Shown: positions 1 to 7,668, numbered from the stretch's first letter. The stretch: 64,000 bases of DNA from JBGPQJ01 sp963829485 (GCA_963829485.1 CAWHIK010000004.1:62001-126000), one strand, 5' to 3'. Notes: generated from the letters alone by a model not told the origin. Made by a program: numbers and translations.

Positions 1-453
1 GGTTCCAAAGACGAGTGTGAGCGCAGTGAGAAAGATGCCGCTCAGCAGAAGTATGTATTTATAACGTCTTAAGAAACTTATCTGCCATGAATGCTTTGCG
101 CCCAATATGAGCACTCCGCCGCCCAAGATAAACCAGAGTGCCTGTCGTAGTCCAAATGAGGGAACAAGCCTCCAAATCATTAAAATCCCAATTCCAGCAA
201 GTAGAGCGCATAGTGGGAAGATGTAAGGATCTGTATCTGGAAGATTTTTCCTGAGCTGCCAGTGAGTTAGGAACACAGTTATTGTCCATGCGGCGAATCC
301 GAGCCAGTGGGATATGCGGAGGTCCACATACCAGCTCCGCTCTCGGACAGCAGGCGCGATGCTTAGGCTGAGTGCAAGGATGAACACAGATAGGGCTGCC
401 AGGATGAGCAGCCGGCGTTCGATGATTTTTGCAGGCAAAAGTGTGGAATTCAC
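1..453 (-). CDS. FtsW/RodA/SpoVE-family membrane protein, N-terminal part (runs off window)
   Basis: An open frame on the minus strand begins at a GTG at 453 and leaves the window at base 1 with no stop. It encodes a hydrophobic protein with a first membrane segment near residues 11-27 (LLILAALSVFILALSL) and a later stretch reading DPYIFPLCALLAGIGILMIW then RLVPSFGLRQALWF. That second stretch resembles the N-terminal region of FtsW/RodA (SEDS) peptidoglycan polymerases of Chloroflexota and Actinobacteria. SEDS proteins polymerise glycan strands together with a class B penicillin-binding protein. The position downstream of two FHA genes matches the actinobacterial fhaA-fhaB-rodA-pbpA arrangement. 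Start choice is uncertain: TTG at 438 is an alternative, and no clear ribosome site precedes either. The family call is inferred from a short fragment. Confidence 0.6.
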   Translation of the reverse strand, partial: MNSTLLPAKIIERRLLILAALSVFILALSLSIAPAVRERSWYVDLRISHWLGFAAWTITVFLTHWQLRKNLPDTDPYIFPLCALLAGIGILMIWRLVPSFGLRQALWFILGGGVLILGAKHSWQISFLRRYKYILLLSGIFLTALTLVFGT

Positions 454-534
454 AGCGCGAAGATCGATTCGTCTATGGAATTGATTTACGTTTAATTGTT
501 GGAATTCGGAAAATTAGTAATGCAATATGAAATC

Positions 535-1401
535 TCACGTAATATATTTTCCGATTAGTGGATGAAGTTTTTCCCTGGTTTCTTGAGGGATTATTTCACG
601 ATGTGTGATCAGTGCTGATGCGAGAGCGTGTTGACAGGAGCATTTCGTCTCCGCCTGGAAATTTTCAGCCAAAAAGCGAATGGCTTCCTGGGCGATCGCC
701 GTATTTTTATTGAGCGTCTTGATGACCATATCCACAGAGACCGGTTCCATACTCACATGCCAGACATCGTAATCTGTGACATGCGCCATTGTTGCATAGC
801 ATATTTCAGCCTCTCTGGCCAGGAATGCTTCGGGAGAAGCAGTCATCCCTATGATGGACAAACCCCAGGAGCGAAAAATCTGAGATTCAGCTTTTGTGGA
901 AAACCTCGGCCCTTCGATGGTGATCAGCGTTCCACCCAAGTGCACATTTGCTCCTGCTTTTTGAACATTATCGAGTACTTGTGCCGACCATTCACCACAA
1001 AAAGGGTCGGCTGCTCCGACATGCGCGACCAGGCCGTCGCCAAAAAACGTCCGCGGGCGGCTGTGGGTAAAGTCGAATAATTGATCCGGGATGACGATGT
1101 CCCCTGGAGCATAGTCTTCCCTTAGCGAACCGCATGCTGAAATACTGACAATTCGGTCAACGCCCAAAGTCTTTAATGCGAAGATGTTCGCCCGGTAATT
1201 TACTTCTGTGGGGGAGATGTGGTGCCCAATTCCGTGACGGGCAAGGAAGGCGATTCTTCTCCCGCTCAGTGAACCGAGCTTTACGGGTGCGCTGGTTTTA
1301 CCGAACGGGGTGTTCACATCCGCTTCCTCGATATCGGAAAGTCCTGGTATTGAATATAACCCGGATCCGCCGATGACCGCAAAATCGATTTTCCTAATCA
1401 T
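535..1401 (-). CDS. mtnP: S-methyl-5'-thioadenosine phosphorylase
   Basis: A 288-residue cytosolic enzyme of the purine nucleoside phosphorylase family. It splits methylthioadenosine with phosphate into adenine and methylthioribose-1-phosphate, the first step of methionine salvage from polyamine and SAM by-products. Visible motifs are the phosphate-binding IGGSG near residue 10, RHGIGH near 55, EGPRFST near 165 and TDYDVWH near 211. The last of these is the base-recognition loop that marks MTA phosphorylases rather than ordinary nucleoside phosphorylases. Length is normal. The ATG at 1401 has a good AAGGAGA ribosome site upstream. It lies between the fhaB-like gene and the FtsW/RodA gene on the same strand with short gaps, so it is probably cotranscribed, although it has no obvious link to cell-wall signalling. 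Confidence 0.93.
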   Translation of the reverse strand: MIRKIDFAVIGGSGLYSIPGLSDIEEADVNTPFGKTSAPVKLGSLSGRRIAFLARHGIGHHISPTEVNYRANIFALKTLGVDRIVSISACGSLREDYAPGDIVIPDQLFDFTHSRPRTFFGDGLVAHVGAADPFCGEWSAQVLDNVQKAGANVHLGGTLITIEGPRFSTKAESQIFRSWGLSIIGMTASPEAFLAREAEICYATMAHVTDYDVWHVSMEPVSVDMVIKTLNKNTAIAQEAIRFLAENFQAETKCSCQHALASALITHREIIPQETREKLHPLIGKYIT

Positions 1402-1428
1402 ATCTTGTCTCCTTGCGTATGTGACATA

Positions 1429-1863
1429 TCATCGCGGAGGATTTATCGCCACCGTAATGGAAGAGTGTCCGCACTGGATGGTGTCACCGGAAATGACCAC
1501 TGTGGGTCCGGAAAGGATTTCCTGGTTAAGTTTCGTTCCATTTTTCGAATCCAAATCTTCGATCCACCATTGAGCGTGATGGAAGGAAAGTCTCGCATGG
1601 TGGGTGGATACGGCTTCGTCGCCGATAACGCATTCGCACGCGGGGTCGCGGCCGATGGTGATTTCCGCCTTGTTAAAGCTAAGCATCTGAGGCGAACCAT
1701 CGACAGAGTTTAAGAGGAGGTTAATTGGCGGGACTTTTCGGGATGCGAGCAGCCTGGCTTGGATTCGCAGATCGTTCCAGAGAATCCAGATTACAAATCC
1801 CAGAAATGCAAAAAGACTCACACCGAGGAGCAATCGAAGCGCGAGGAGAACCTCTCCGGTCAT
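1429..1863 (-). CDS. Membrane-anchored FHA-domain protein (FhaB-like)
   Basis: A 144-residue protein with one N-terminal membrane helix (about residues 5-29) and a C-terminal forkhead-associated domain (about 60-140). The FHA signature is complete: GR near 71, an S-x-x-HA motif near 86-90 and a D-S-K-N-G-T segment near 105. FHA domains bind phosphothreonine peptides, so the protein should act at the inner face of the membrane, reading Ser/Thr-kinase output. Its start overlaps the end of the upstream FHA gene by four bases (ATGA), which implies translational coupling. The size and architecture match FhaB/FipA of actinobacteria, which link kinase signalling to cell-wall synthesis. That functional link is inferred from architecture and from the nearby FtsW/RodA gene. 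Confidence 0.85.
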   Translation of the reverse strand: MTGEVLLALRLLLGVSLFAFLGFVIWILWNDLRIQARLLASRKVPPINLLLNSVDGSPQMLSFNKAEITIGRDPACECVIGDEAVSTHHARLSFHHAQWWIEDLDSKNGTKLNQEILSGPTVVISGDTIQCGHSSITVAINPPR

Positions 1864-2663
1864 TTATCTGGTTTATCGAGGGGCTTAAGAGTCGCTGTAG
1901 GTCGTTCGCTGGATACTGGTGATATGGGAGCCGTGCTCCCCTTGGTGTAAGCTGGCGGGTTATCCTGCCCGAATATGACAGGAAGACCTGCCAACGAGAT
2001 CACATCTCCAGGGTATAGAACGGTCTGGTTGGTTCGTTGGCCGTTGACGTATGTCCCGCCCGTGGAATTTAAATCGAATATCACATAACGGCCTTTGATG
2101 GCTCGTATTTGAGCATGGTACCTCGAGACACGAGGGTCATCGATGACCAGATTATTGTCCATGCGGCGGCCAATGTTAATTACAGGCTGGCTGAGAGGGA
2201 AGACCCTGACACCGCCTATGATTAAAAAGGCATTCTTAGGGATGGTTTCGTCGGCGATCACGCCTTCAGAATTCTGCGGCATGTTTTGAGTTTCCGCTAC
2301 CTCGATGGGTTGGTTCGCGCCTGATATTCGGATCTCGTCAATTCCCAAAGCCGGATCACCCGAGAAGGTCAGTGACGGCGGTGCTTCAAATTTAAAATTT
2401 GCTTCGCTTGCGATCAATCGCAGGATTTGCGAGAGACCTTCTACCAAACGCGGATCTTTGTTCCACTGGTCCAAGGATTTCGGATTGACAAATATTATAT
2501 ACCGATTTGGTACAGGCTGGCCTTCCGAAATGTTCGATTTTACCGCTGCAGCCAGCTGTTTGGAGATGACATCCTCCGCCTTCCTCCCAGGTAGAAGGTT
2601 CACAAGGTGAACTTCAATCAACGATTGAAGGCGTTGTTCAAGATTGTCTAGTGAAAGTCCCAT
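1860..2663 (-). CDS. DUF3662/FHA-domain protein (FhaA-like)
   Basis: A 267-residue soluble protein. Residues 1-115 resemble the FhaA N-terminal domain (DUF3662), including the LEQRLQSLIE opening. A variable linker follows, then an FHA domain at about 155-235 with a GRRMDNN motif, an S-RYHA motif and an N-S-T-G-G-T-Y motif, the residues that hold phosphothreonine. A Pro/Ser/Thr-rich tail ends the protein. In mycobacteria FhaA scaffolds peptidoglycan enzymes and the pseudokinase MviN, but no kinase or phosphatase gene is visible in this window. It is the first gene of the minus-strand operon and has a promoter-like sequence at 2698-2727. Confidence 0.85.
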   Translation of the reverse strand: MGLSLDNLEQRLQSLIEVHLVNLLPGRKAEDVISKQLAAAVKSNISEGQPVPNRYIIFVNPKSLDQWNKDPRLVEGLSQILRLIASEANFKFEAPPSLTFSGDPALGIDEIRISGANQPIEVAETQNMPQNSEGVIADETIPKNAFLIIGGVRVFPLSQPVINIGRRMDNNLVIDDPRVSRYHAQIRAIKGRYVIFDLNSTGGTYVNGQRTNQTVLYPGDVISLAGLPVIFGQDNPPAYTKGSTAPISPVSSERPTATLKPLDKPDK

Positions 2664-2697
2664 GCTTGTATGGCTGCCCCATGTCTAGGTTATGTAT

Positions 2698-2727
2698 ATT
2701 ATACGTTCTGCCATGCTATTTATGCAA
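2698..2727 (-). promoter_or_regulatory. Sigma70-type promoter for the fhaA-fhaB-mtnP operon
   Basis: Reading the minus strand, TTGCAT (2722-2727) and a perfect TATAAT (2698-2703) are separated by 18 bases. They lie about 35 bases upstream of the fhaA-like ATG. No other strong candidate is seen in this gap. Confidence 0.6.
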
Positions 2728-2895
2728 GCGATTAATGACATTGCAATGTGTCGAAAATTTTTATTTACTGTATTGAGTAAGCTGTGTCTTTATTATCCCA
2801 CGAAAACCAAATGGAGAGTGATAGGTCATTGCTGCCTTTAGTACTTATGACGCATCCTTTGCCTCTACCGATAAGTCAGGATTGTCCTCATTAGA

Positions 2896-3262
2896 ATGGG
2901 AGAGGTTGAAGGAATATTGTGCGTTTTATTCGATGATGTCGACTCTGTTATTCTCGTCAAAGCGCCAAGGTTGCGCGTAGTCAGCAAGGTGGGAGTTGGT
3001 ATCGATGATATCGATATCAAAGGGTGCAACGCAAGAAAAATTCCTGGGAGAATTGGTTTGCTGGGGCGGCATTGGATGCTACTGATCCTGAGCCCAAGCC
3101 ATATGATCATCCGCTTTTTCACATGCCAAATTGCATGATCGCTCCCCATATTGGGACCGCGACGCGTACAACCCAAAAATGATGGCTGAAATGACCTGAG
3201 AGAATCTATTGGCATTCTTGACTGGTAATAAGCTTCAGTACTTTGGAAACCCTGAAGTCTAA
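2896..3262 (+). pseudogene. Relic of a D-2-hydroxyacid dehydrogenase (large internal deletion plus nonsense/frameshift)
   Basis: Three pieces of one protein family lie in order but in different frames. The first (from 2896) reads APRLRVVSKVGVGIDDIDI and NARKIP, the end of the N-terminal catalytic lobe. It jumps at about 3040 into ENWFAGAALDATDPEP and HPLFHMPNCMIAPHIG, which belong near the C-terminus. The last piece (ENLLAFLTGNKLQYFGNPEV) ends at a TAA at 3260-3262. Roughly 150 codons that would hold the NAD-binding Rossmann fold are missing between the first two pieces, and a stop interrupts the third. The gene cannot make an active enzyme. The upstream 2730-2890 region holds no recognisable N-terminus. 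Family assignment is from motif recognition and is fairly secure. Confidence 0.75.
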
Positions 3263-3300
3263 GATAGAAAAAGCGGCCTAAAGGCCGCTTTTTCTATCTT
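3261..3300. terminator. Bidirectional rho-independent terminator
   Basis: A perfect 18-base-pair inverted repeat (3261-3278 and 3283-3300) with a TAAA loop has an A-rich 5' side and a T-rich 3' side, so it can stop transcription both ways. It overlaps the stop of the convergent zinc-ribbon gene and the end of the dehydrogenase relic. Confidence 0.85.
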
Positions 3301-3881
3301 ATCGGTTGGTTGCAACTTGGACAAACAGTTTCATCCCGCAGGATGACGAAACCACATTTTGGGCAGGTCCTGGGTTGGCTCTTTCCCAAAGGGGCTCCAC
3401 ATGCGAGGCAATTCCCCTCGCCGACCGGGTTTGCTGATCCGCAATAGCTGCAGGAAATTCTAAGCAGCCGCTCTGAGAGTTGGGTGCTTGCTCCAGCTGC
3501 TCTTACGTTCTTGTCAATGGTCCGCCAGACCTTGTCGATGAGTTGGATGTTTTCGATATCCTGAGCCAAATCATCCAACCGGTTGATCAAGTTCCAGGGG
3601 TTAAAAAGAGTAGAAATGGCGGTAGTTCCGAGGCTGGCGGCAACTCCAAGCCAGGACTGTTCACCGATCTCAACCATGACGCCATCCTCGACGGACTTGA
3701 GATGGATCGTGACGGCGGTTTGTCCGCCGCTGGTTGCGCCGGGTTTGCTGGCAATTTGCACGATCAGGTCATTGTCCTCGCCAAGTAACTGCGTCCGCAG
3801 GTTTCCCCGCTGAAACGCTCCTGCCAGGGCTTGTGCTATCTGCGCAGGCGTGATGTCTCCGTGGAAAATGCGTCGGTTCAT
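3294..3881 (-). CDS. Zinc-ribbon protein of unknown function
   Basis: A 195-residue protein whose last 55 residues carry four Cys-x-x-Cys pairs (CSYC, CLAC, CPKC, CPSC), enough for two treble-clef zinc ribbons of the DZANK type. The N-terminal 100 residues form a mixed alpha/beta region with a mildly hydrophobic patch (WLGVAASLGTTAISTLFNPW) that might touch a membrane. I do not recognise a named function. Similar zinc-ribbon proteins in Chloroflexota are annotated only as hypothetical. It is divergently transcribed from the SH3 protein gene with about 60 bases between their starts, and it ends inside the bidirectional terminator. Confidence 0.7.
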   Translation of the reverse strand: MNRRIFHGDITPAQIAQALAGAFQRGNLRTQLLGEDNDLIVQIASKPGATSGGQTAVTIHLKSVEDGVMVEIGEQSWLGVAASLGTTAISTLFNPWNLINRLDDLAQDIENIQLIDKVWRTIDKNVRAAGASTQLSERLLRISCSYCGSANPVGEGNCLACGAPLGKSQPRTCPKCGFVILRDETVCPSCNQPIR

Positions 3882-3944
3882 AAATTAGATTATAATCCTT
3901 TCGCCTTCCTGATGATATACGGAGATGTGATATTAAGGTTGTTT

Positions 3945-4565
3945 ATGGCTAAATCAAAAGGGCGAATATTACTAATCGCGATAGTATTTGTTTGGGTCGC
4001 AGGTCTCTTCATGGTGATCCAGAATCCGAATTCTGCGTTTGCCCAGCAGCCAACCGGATCGATTCCCACCGTGACGGGGACGGCAACCGGACCGATTATC
4101 GTCGTGACATACGAAGAGCAAATTAATGTCAGGGCCGGTCCGAGTTCAAGGTTCTACCCGACGATTGGAATCATGTATCCCGGCCAGGAAGCGCCTGCTC
4201 TGGGGCGTTCGCCGGGGGAAACGTGGATCATGATTTATTTCCCAGGTGTTCCTGGAAATGTGGGTTGGGTTTATGCCCCTCTGGTTACATTCAAGGAAAT
4301 TGGTTTCCTGCCTATTGTGGAGCCCCCTCCTACGCCAACACCGCTTACCACGCCGACGATTGACCCGACACTGGCTGCTGCGTTTGTCATCCCTGCCACG
4401 CCCACCCGGCTGCCCACATTCACCCCAGCGCCAGAGCTTGTGATTCCCAGTTTTGACGAAGCAGACCAGGCAACAAGAACGGGAGGGATTCCCATGGGGC
4501 TGGTGATCTTCAGCCTCGCATTTATTGGTGGATTAGGGGCTTTGATATCCTACTTGAGACGATGA
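3945..4565 (+). CDS. Secreted, membrane-tethered SH3-domain protein
   Basis: A 206-residue protein starting at ATG 3945 (an in-frame ATG at 3831 would add an implausible leader that overlaps the divergent gene). It has an N-terminal signal peptide (LLIAIVFVWVAGLFMVI, cleavage likely after FAQ), a bacterial SH3 domain (about residues 45-110, with INVRAGPSSRFYPTIGIMYP and VGWVYAPLV), a Pro/Thr-rich linker, and a C-terminal membrane helix followed by YLRR. Bacterial SH3 domains commonly bind cell-wall peptides or polymers, so an extracytoplasmic envelope role is likely, but no substrate can be read from sequence. Related Thr-Pro-linker proteins lie at 33738 and 61331. Confidence 0.75.
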   Translation: MAKSKGRILLIAIVFVWVAGLFMVIQNPNSAFAQQPTGSIPTVTGTATGPIIVVTYEEQINVRAGPSSRFYPTIGIMYPGQEAPALGRSPGETWIMIYFPGVPGNVGWVYAPLVTFKEIGFLPIVEPPPTPTPLTTPTIDPTLAAAFVIPATPTRLPTFTPAPELVIPSFDEADQATRTGGIPMGLVIFSLAFIGGLGALISYLRR

Positions 4566-4641
4566 TAAAAAAAAAGAGACCGGTTGACTGAACTGCACCC
4601 CAATAGTTGGACACAAACCAACTGTTGGAGGTGCAGTTTTT

Positions 4642-5142
4642 ATGACCAAGTTCAGATCATCAGATCGTTTAGCAGCAGCGCGAGCAGTAGAAGAGGGAGA
4701 CAGCCTGCCCAGTGTAGGGAGGCGATTTGGGATGTCCCCAGCAGTAGTCAAACGCAGTGTAGGGTTATATCGTGAACATGGGCCAGCCGCCTTTGTCCGG
4801 AAGAATCGTTCCTATACCAAAGAGCAGAAGCTCGAGGTACTGAACTACATGCACAGCTACCATTTATCCTGCCAGGAAACTGGGATAAAATTTGGGATCA
4901 ACGGATCGGCAACGGTCTGGGAATGGGAGCGCAGGTACGTGGAAAACGGGATCAGTGGGCTGGAGCCGAAGAAAAAAGGCAGGCGACCGAAAGGTCAAAA
5001 GCCAAAATCGCCGCTCACGCAAGTCGAGCAATTGCTGGCGGAGAATGAATACCTGCGAGCAGAGAATGAATACCTAAAAAAATTGAACGCCTTGGTTGCA
5101 GAGCGGGAAGCTCGCGAAAAACGTGGCAAAACGAACGAGTAG
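4642..5142 (+). CDS. IS3-family transposase OrfA (helix-turn-helix subunit)
   Basis: A 166-residue protein with two helix-turn-helix segments. The first (about 8-50) includes GRRFGMSPAVVKRSVGLYRE, and the second (about 60-105) includes the sequence NGSATVWEWERRY. A basic hinge (KKKGRRPKG) and a C-terminal leucine-zipper-like coiled coil (EQLLAENEYLRAENEYLKKL) follow. This is the standard IS3/IS150 OrfA plan: it binds the terminal repeats and oligomerises. A GGAGGT ribosome site lies upstream. An A7 run at 5076-5082, in the phase A-AAA-AAA, is a classic slippery site that would let a fraction of ribosomes shift by -1 into orfB to give the active OrfAB fusion. Confidence 0.93.
   Translation: MTKFRSSDRLAAARAVEEGDSLPSVGRRFGMSPAVVKRSVGLYREHGPAAFVRKNRSYTKEQKLEVLNYMHSYHLSCQETGIKFGINGSATVWEWERRYVENGISGLEPKKKGRRPKGQKPKSPLTQVEQLLAENEYLRAENEYLKKLNALVAEREAREKRGKTNE
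5076..5082 (+). promoter_or_regulatory. Programmed -1 ribosomal frameshift site
   Basis: Seven adenines are read as (CT)A-AAA-AAA in the orfA frame. The orfB frame is open from about 5070 through its stop at 5987, so a -1 slip here produces a continuous OrfAB protein. This is the known control mode of IS3-family transposition. Confidence 0.75.
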
Positions 5143-5174
5143 CTATAATCTCTGAACTAAGGCCAAAATATCCT

Positions 5175-5987
5175 TTGGTCATGCTTCTGCACATAGCGAA
5201 GATCCCCAGAAGCACCTACTATTACCACTGCATACACCCTAAGAACCTGGAAAAGCATGCCGCTGAGAGGGTGGAGATACGCCGGATCTGTGAGCAGCAC
5301 AAGGGGCGCTACGGCTATCGCCGCGTGACCCTGACCCTGCATCAACGGGGATATCGGACCAACCACAAACTGGTCATGAAACTGATGGGGGCCGAGCAGC
5401 TCACGTGTGTCTTGAGGCAGAAGAAATATCGCTCCTATCGGGGAGAGGTGGGGAGGGCGGCTCCCAATCTCCTGAAACGCAATTTCAAAGCGACCAGGCC
5501 GAACATGAAATGGGTCACGGATATCACCGAATTCAAGGTCATGGACCAGAAACTCTACCTGTCTCCCATCCTGGACCTTTTCAACGGAGAGATCGTCAGC
5601 TATACCCTCTCCAAGACCCCGGACTTTCGCCTCGTGACGGACATGCTGCAACAAGCATTCCATAAGATCCCCGACCATCGTCCTTTGCTGCTCCATTCTG
5701 ACCAGGGTTGGCATTATCGGATGAAACCGTATCGGAAGATGCTCAAAGATAAAGGCATCAAACAGAGCATGTCCAGAAAAGGCAATTGCTATGACAACTG
5801 TGTGATCGAGACCTTTTTTGGCTTACTCAAGACCGAGTTCTTCCACAACCAGCCCTTTTCTTCCCTCGAGGATTTTCAGAACCAGCTGGCAGAATACATC
5901 CATTACTACAACTATCACCGAATCAAGGTTAAACTAAAAGGACTGAGCCCTGTTCAGTTCAGAACTCAGTCCTTCGTTTCACCATAA
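5175..5987 (+). CDS. IS3-family transposase OrfB (DDE integrase core)
   Basis: About 270 residues from the first start-like codon (TTG 5175). The real product is probably an OrfAB fusion made by frameshifting at 5076-5082, since no strong ribosome site precedes 5175. An HTH_21-type region (HKGRYGYRRVTLTLHQRGY) precedes the retroviral-integrase-like core. The catalytic triad is visible: D in WVTDITEF, D in LLHSDQGWHY, and E in NCVIETFFGLLKTEFF, about 35 residues further on. The C-terminus (YIHYYNYHRIK) is typical of the family. No disruption is seen. Confidence 0.93.
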   Translation: MVMLLHIAKIPRSTYYYHCIHPKNLEKHAAERVEIRRICEQHKGRYGYRRVTLTLHQRGYRTNHKLVMKLMGAEQLTCVLRQKKYRSYRGEVGRAAPNLLKRNFKATRPNMKWVTDITEFKVMDQKLYLSPILDLFNGEIVSYTLSKTPDFRLVTDMLQQAFHKIPDHRPLLLHSDQGWHYRMKPYRKMLKDKGIKQSMSRKGNCYDNCVIETFFGLLKTEFFHNQPFSSLEDFQNQLAEYIHYYNYHRIKVKLKGLSPVQFRTQSFVSP

Positions 5988-6033
5988 ATCAGTGTCTAAC
6001 TTTTGGGGTGCACTACAGTACCCGGTCTCTTTT

Positions 6034-6447
6034 TCAGTTATTGCTGCAACTTCCTCCACAGGCACAGGAGTTCCCCGATTCAGATGCAGATTCGTGGTCG
6101 TGACCGCCGCAACCGCACCCGCCAGATTCTTTCTTGGCCGATGGGCTGTCAACAATGAAGCCTTGGCCGTGGCGAGGATCATTGATAAAGTCGATTTTTC
6201 CACCGTGAAGGTATTGCATGGAAGCATCATCGACCACGATCTTTATTCCACCCGATTCGATGGTTGTGTCGTTTTTATTGACCTTATTATCCAAAGCCAT
6301 GCCGAACTGGGTTGAGCAGCAGCCCCCGCCAGCAACAAAAACACGCAGGGCGTAGCCCTCCAGTTTCTTCTCGGCCATGATATTCCGAACAGCATCAACG
6401 GCTGTGGGTGAAATGGAAATGGTTTGAGTTTTTACTTCCTGAAGCAT
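6034..6447 (-). CDS. HesB/IscA/ErpA-family iron-sulfur carrier with a Cys/His-rich tail
   Basis: A 137-residue protein. Residues 1-112 form the A-type carrier fold with the three cluster ligands expected: the first Cys in GGGCCSTQFGMAL and the CxC pair in SGGCGCGG. Such proteins hold and deliver [2Fe-2S] or [4Fe-4S] clusters to apo-enzymes. The last 25 residues are unusual for the family: a tail GGHDHESASES followed by GNSCACGGSCSNN, adding two His and three Cys that could bind extra metal. The stop lies just inside the former terminator next to the IS. A promoter with an overlapping palindrome lies upstream (6470-6507), so expression probably responds to iron or cluster status. Confidence 0.88.
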   Translation of the reverse strand: MLQEVKTQTISISPTAVDAVRNIMAEKKLEGYALRVFVAGGGCCSTQFGMALDNKVNKNDTTIESGGIKIVVDDASMQYLHGGKIDFINDPRHGQGFIVDSPSAKKESGGCGCGGHDHESASESGNSCACGGSCSNN

Positions 6448-6469
6448 TTATGCCTCCATCTTCAATATA

Positions 6470-6507
6470 ATAGGACATATCCTATCAGAAATAAATGGTA
6501 ATGTCAA
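6470..6507 (-). promoter_or_regulatory. hesB promoter with overlapping palindromic operator
   Basis: On the minus strand TTGACA (6502-6507) and TAGGAT (6479-6484) are separated by 17 bases. The palindrome ATAGGACATATCCTAT (6470-6485, six-base arms) covers the -10 element. A repressor bound there would block RNA polymerase. The core TAGGA-N4-TCCTA resembles the TAGGA-N2-TCCTA palindrome at 39939-39958 upstream of the iron operon. Confidence 0.6.
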
Positions 6508-6570
6508 CCAAGATTTCTTTTGACTTAATCGCCATTACCCATATGCTATAATATTACGCATAGTCAAGGA

Positions 6571-7609
6571 GTGTCACTATGGAGAATCAAACTAAGTTCG
6601 GCAGTGAAACCAATTGGAATAATGGCTGCAGCCGTAATTATCCTGGCTGCCATTAAGGCGACTGCATTTATTGTTGGACCTTTGATGTTGGCATTATTGT
6701 TTGTTGCCGTTCTTAGACCAGCTTATTTAATGATGTTGAAAAAGAAATTCCCCATATGGTTGGCCACCTTGATCACGATCGGTTTATTCATTCTAATTAT
6801 TGTTTTTCTGGGTTGGGTATTTTCCCTCGCGATCACGTCAACCCTCACAGTTATTCAGACTTATGGACCAGAAATTGCCGCAATGTTTCAAAGTTATGAT
6901 GTAGATACCTCTACCTTACCTTCATATTCAGAAGGATTAAATGGCTTATTGAAATCGGTTGATCCAGCTGCGATAACAGGGTTGGTTATGGGCCTTATTA
7001 GCGCCTTGACAGACTTTATAAGCAACATTGTATTGGTCTTTTTCTTGTTTATTTTTACTCTTACAGGTGTACCGTTGATTATGAAGACGATGCACGAGAC
7101 ATTCGGTGACAATCACCAGTTAACCTTAAAATCCACCTCTTTCCTGGAAAATATGGCTCGCTATTTCATCTTGCGTACAATGGTTAATGCTGTGACGGGT
7201 GCGGGCATTGCCTTGGGCTGCTATTTACTTGGTATTCCTGGCGCACTGGTTTGGGGATTGCTTACTTTTGTATTGAGCTATATCCCTTATATCGGCATGT
7301 TCATCGCTTGTATACCTCCGGGGATTATCGCCTTTGCGGAAGGTGGGTTGACCGGGCTCGCCGTATTCGTAGTCCTTTGTCTTATCATGAACGGATTAGC
7401 CGAACAGGTTTTGTCTCCGGTAATTACTGGTCGTGGATTGTCGATTTCTCCGATCCTTATCTTTGTTTCATTTATATTCTGGGGATGGTTGTTAGGAAGC
7501 ATAGGGTTATGTTGTTGCTGTTCCCATGACTTTGCTTGTGGTATTGTTTATGAATAGCTTTGAAGAGACAGCAGGTATCGCGCACCTGGTCAGCAATATC
7601 CCGGATTAG
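6571..7609 (+). CDS. AI-2E-family (DUF20/PerM) permease, frameshifted near the C-terminus
   Basis: A polytopic membrane protein of about 340 residues with the family pattern: paired N-terminal helices (VIILAAIKATAFIVGPLML), a soluble-loop region, and C-terminal helices with GIPGALVWGLLTFVLSYIPY and SPILIFVSFIFWGWLLGSIG. Family members export small molecules, including the AI-2 signal, or act as sodium/proton antiporters, so the substrate is unknown. The listed frame ends at 7557 as an aberrant Cys-rich tail, while a neighbouring frame continues as VVAVPMTLLVVLFMNSFEE to a TAG at 7607-7609, so one base is gained or lost near 7505. The start is also doubtful: the best ribosome site (AAGGAG, 6566-6571) serves ATG 6579 in another frame, so a second indel near 6610 is possible. 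Confidence 0.75.
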
Positions 7610-7630
7610 TGAAGTAGATTGGACTGAAAA

Positions 7631-7665
7631 AAACTCCCCGTCGCTTATTAAGCGACGGGGAGTTT
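7631..7665. terminator. Bidirectional rho-independent terminator
   Basis: A perfect 16-base-pair stem (7631-7646 with 7650-7665) has a three-base loop and A/T tracts on the two sides. It separates the AI-2E-type permease gene from the convergent S1-domain gene. Confidence 0.9.
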
Positions 7666-7668
7666 TGG

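Larger units (their letters stand above)
4589..6017 (+). mobile_element. IS3-family (IS150-like) insertion sequence, about 1.43 kb
   Basis: Imperfect terminal inverted repeats bound the element: the left end reads TGAACTGCACCCCAATAGTT and the complement of the right end reads TGTAGTGCACCCCAAAAGTT. Both begin with TG, as in IS3-family ends, and the match continues through a GGACAC/AGACAC block. Inside are orfA and orfB, both intact, so the copy may be active. No exact target duplication is seen: the three bases flanking each side are GAC and GTA. Confidence 0.9.
4567..6034. terminator. Terminator hairpin split by the IS insertion
   Basis: The left flank AAAAAGAGACCGG (4571-4583) and the right flank CCGGTCTCTTTTT (6022-6034) are exact inverted complements. 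Without the IS they would form a short-loop bidirectional terminator between the convergent SH3 and HesB genes. The IS lies in its loop. Confidence 0.7.

Noticed and set aside
4586..6020. Target-site duplication of the IS
   Set aside because: The bases next to the two ends (GAC and GTA) differ and no alternative boundary gives an exact repeat.
5992..6315. Plus-strand open frame starting in the IS right end
   Set aside because: It is antisense to the HesB gene, whose protein motifs are clear.
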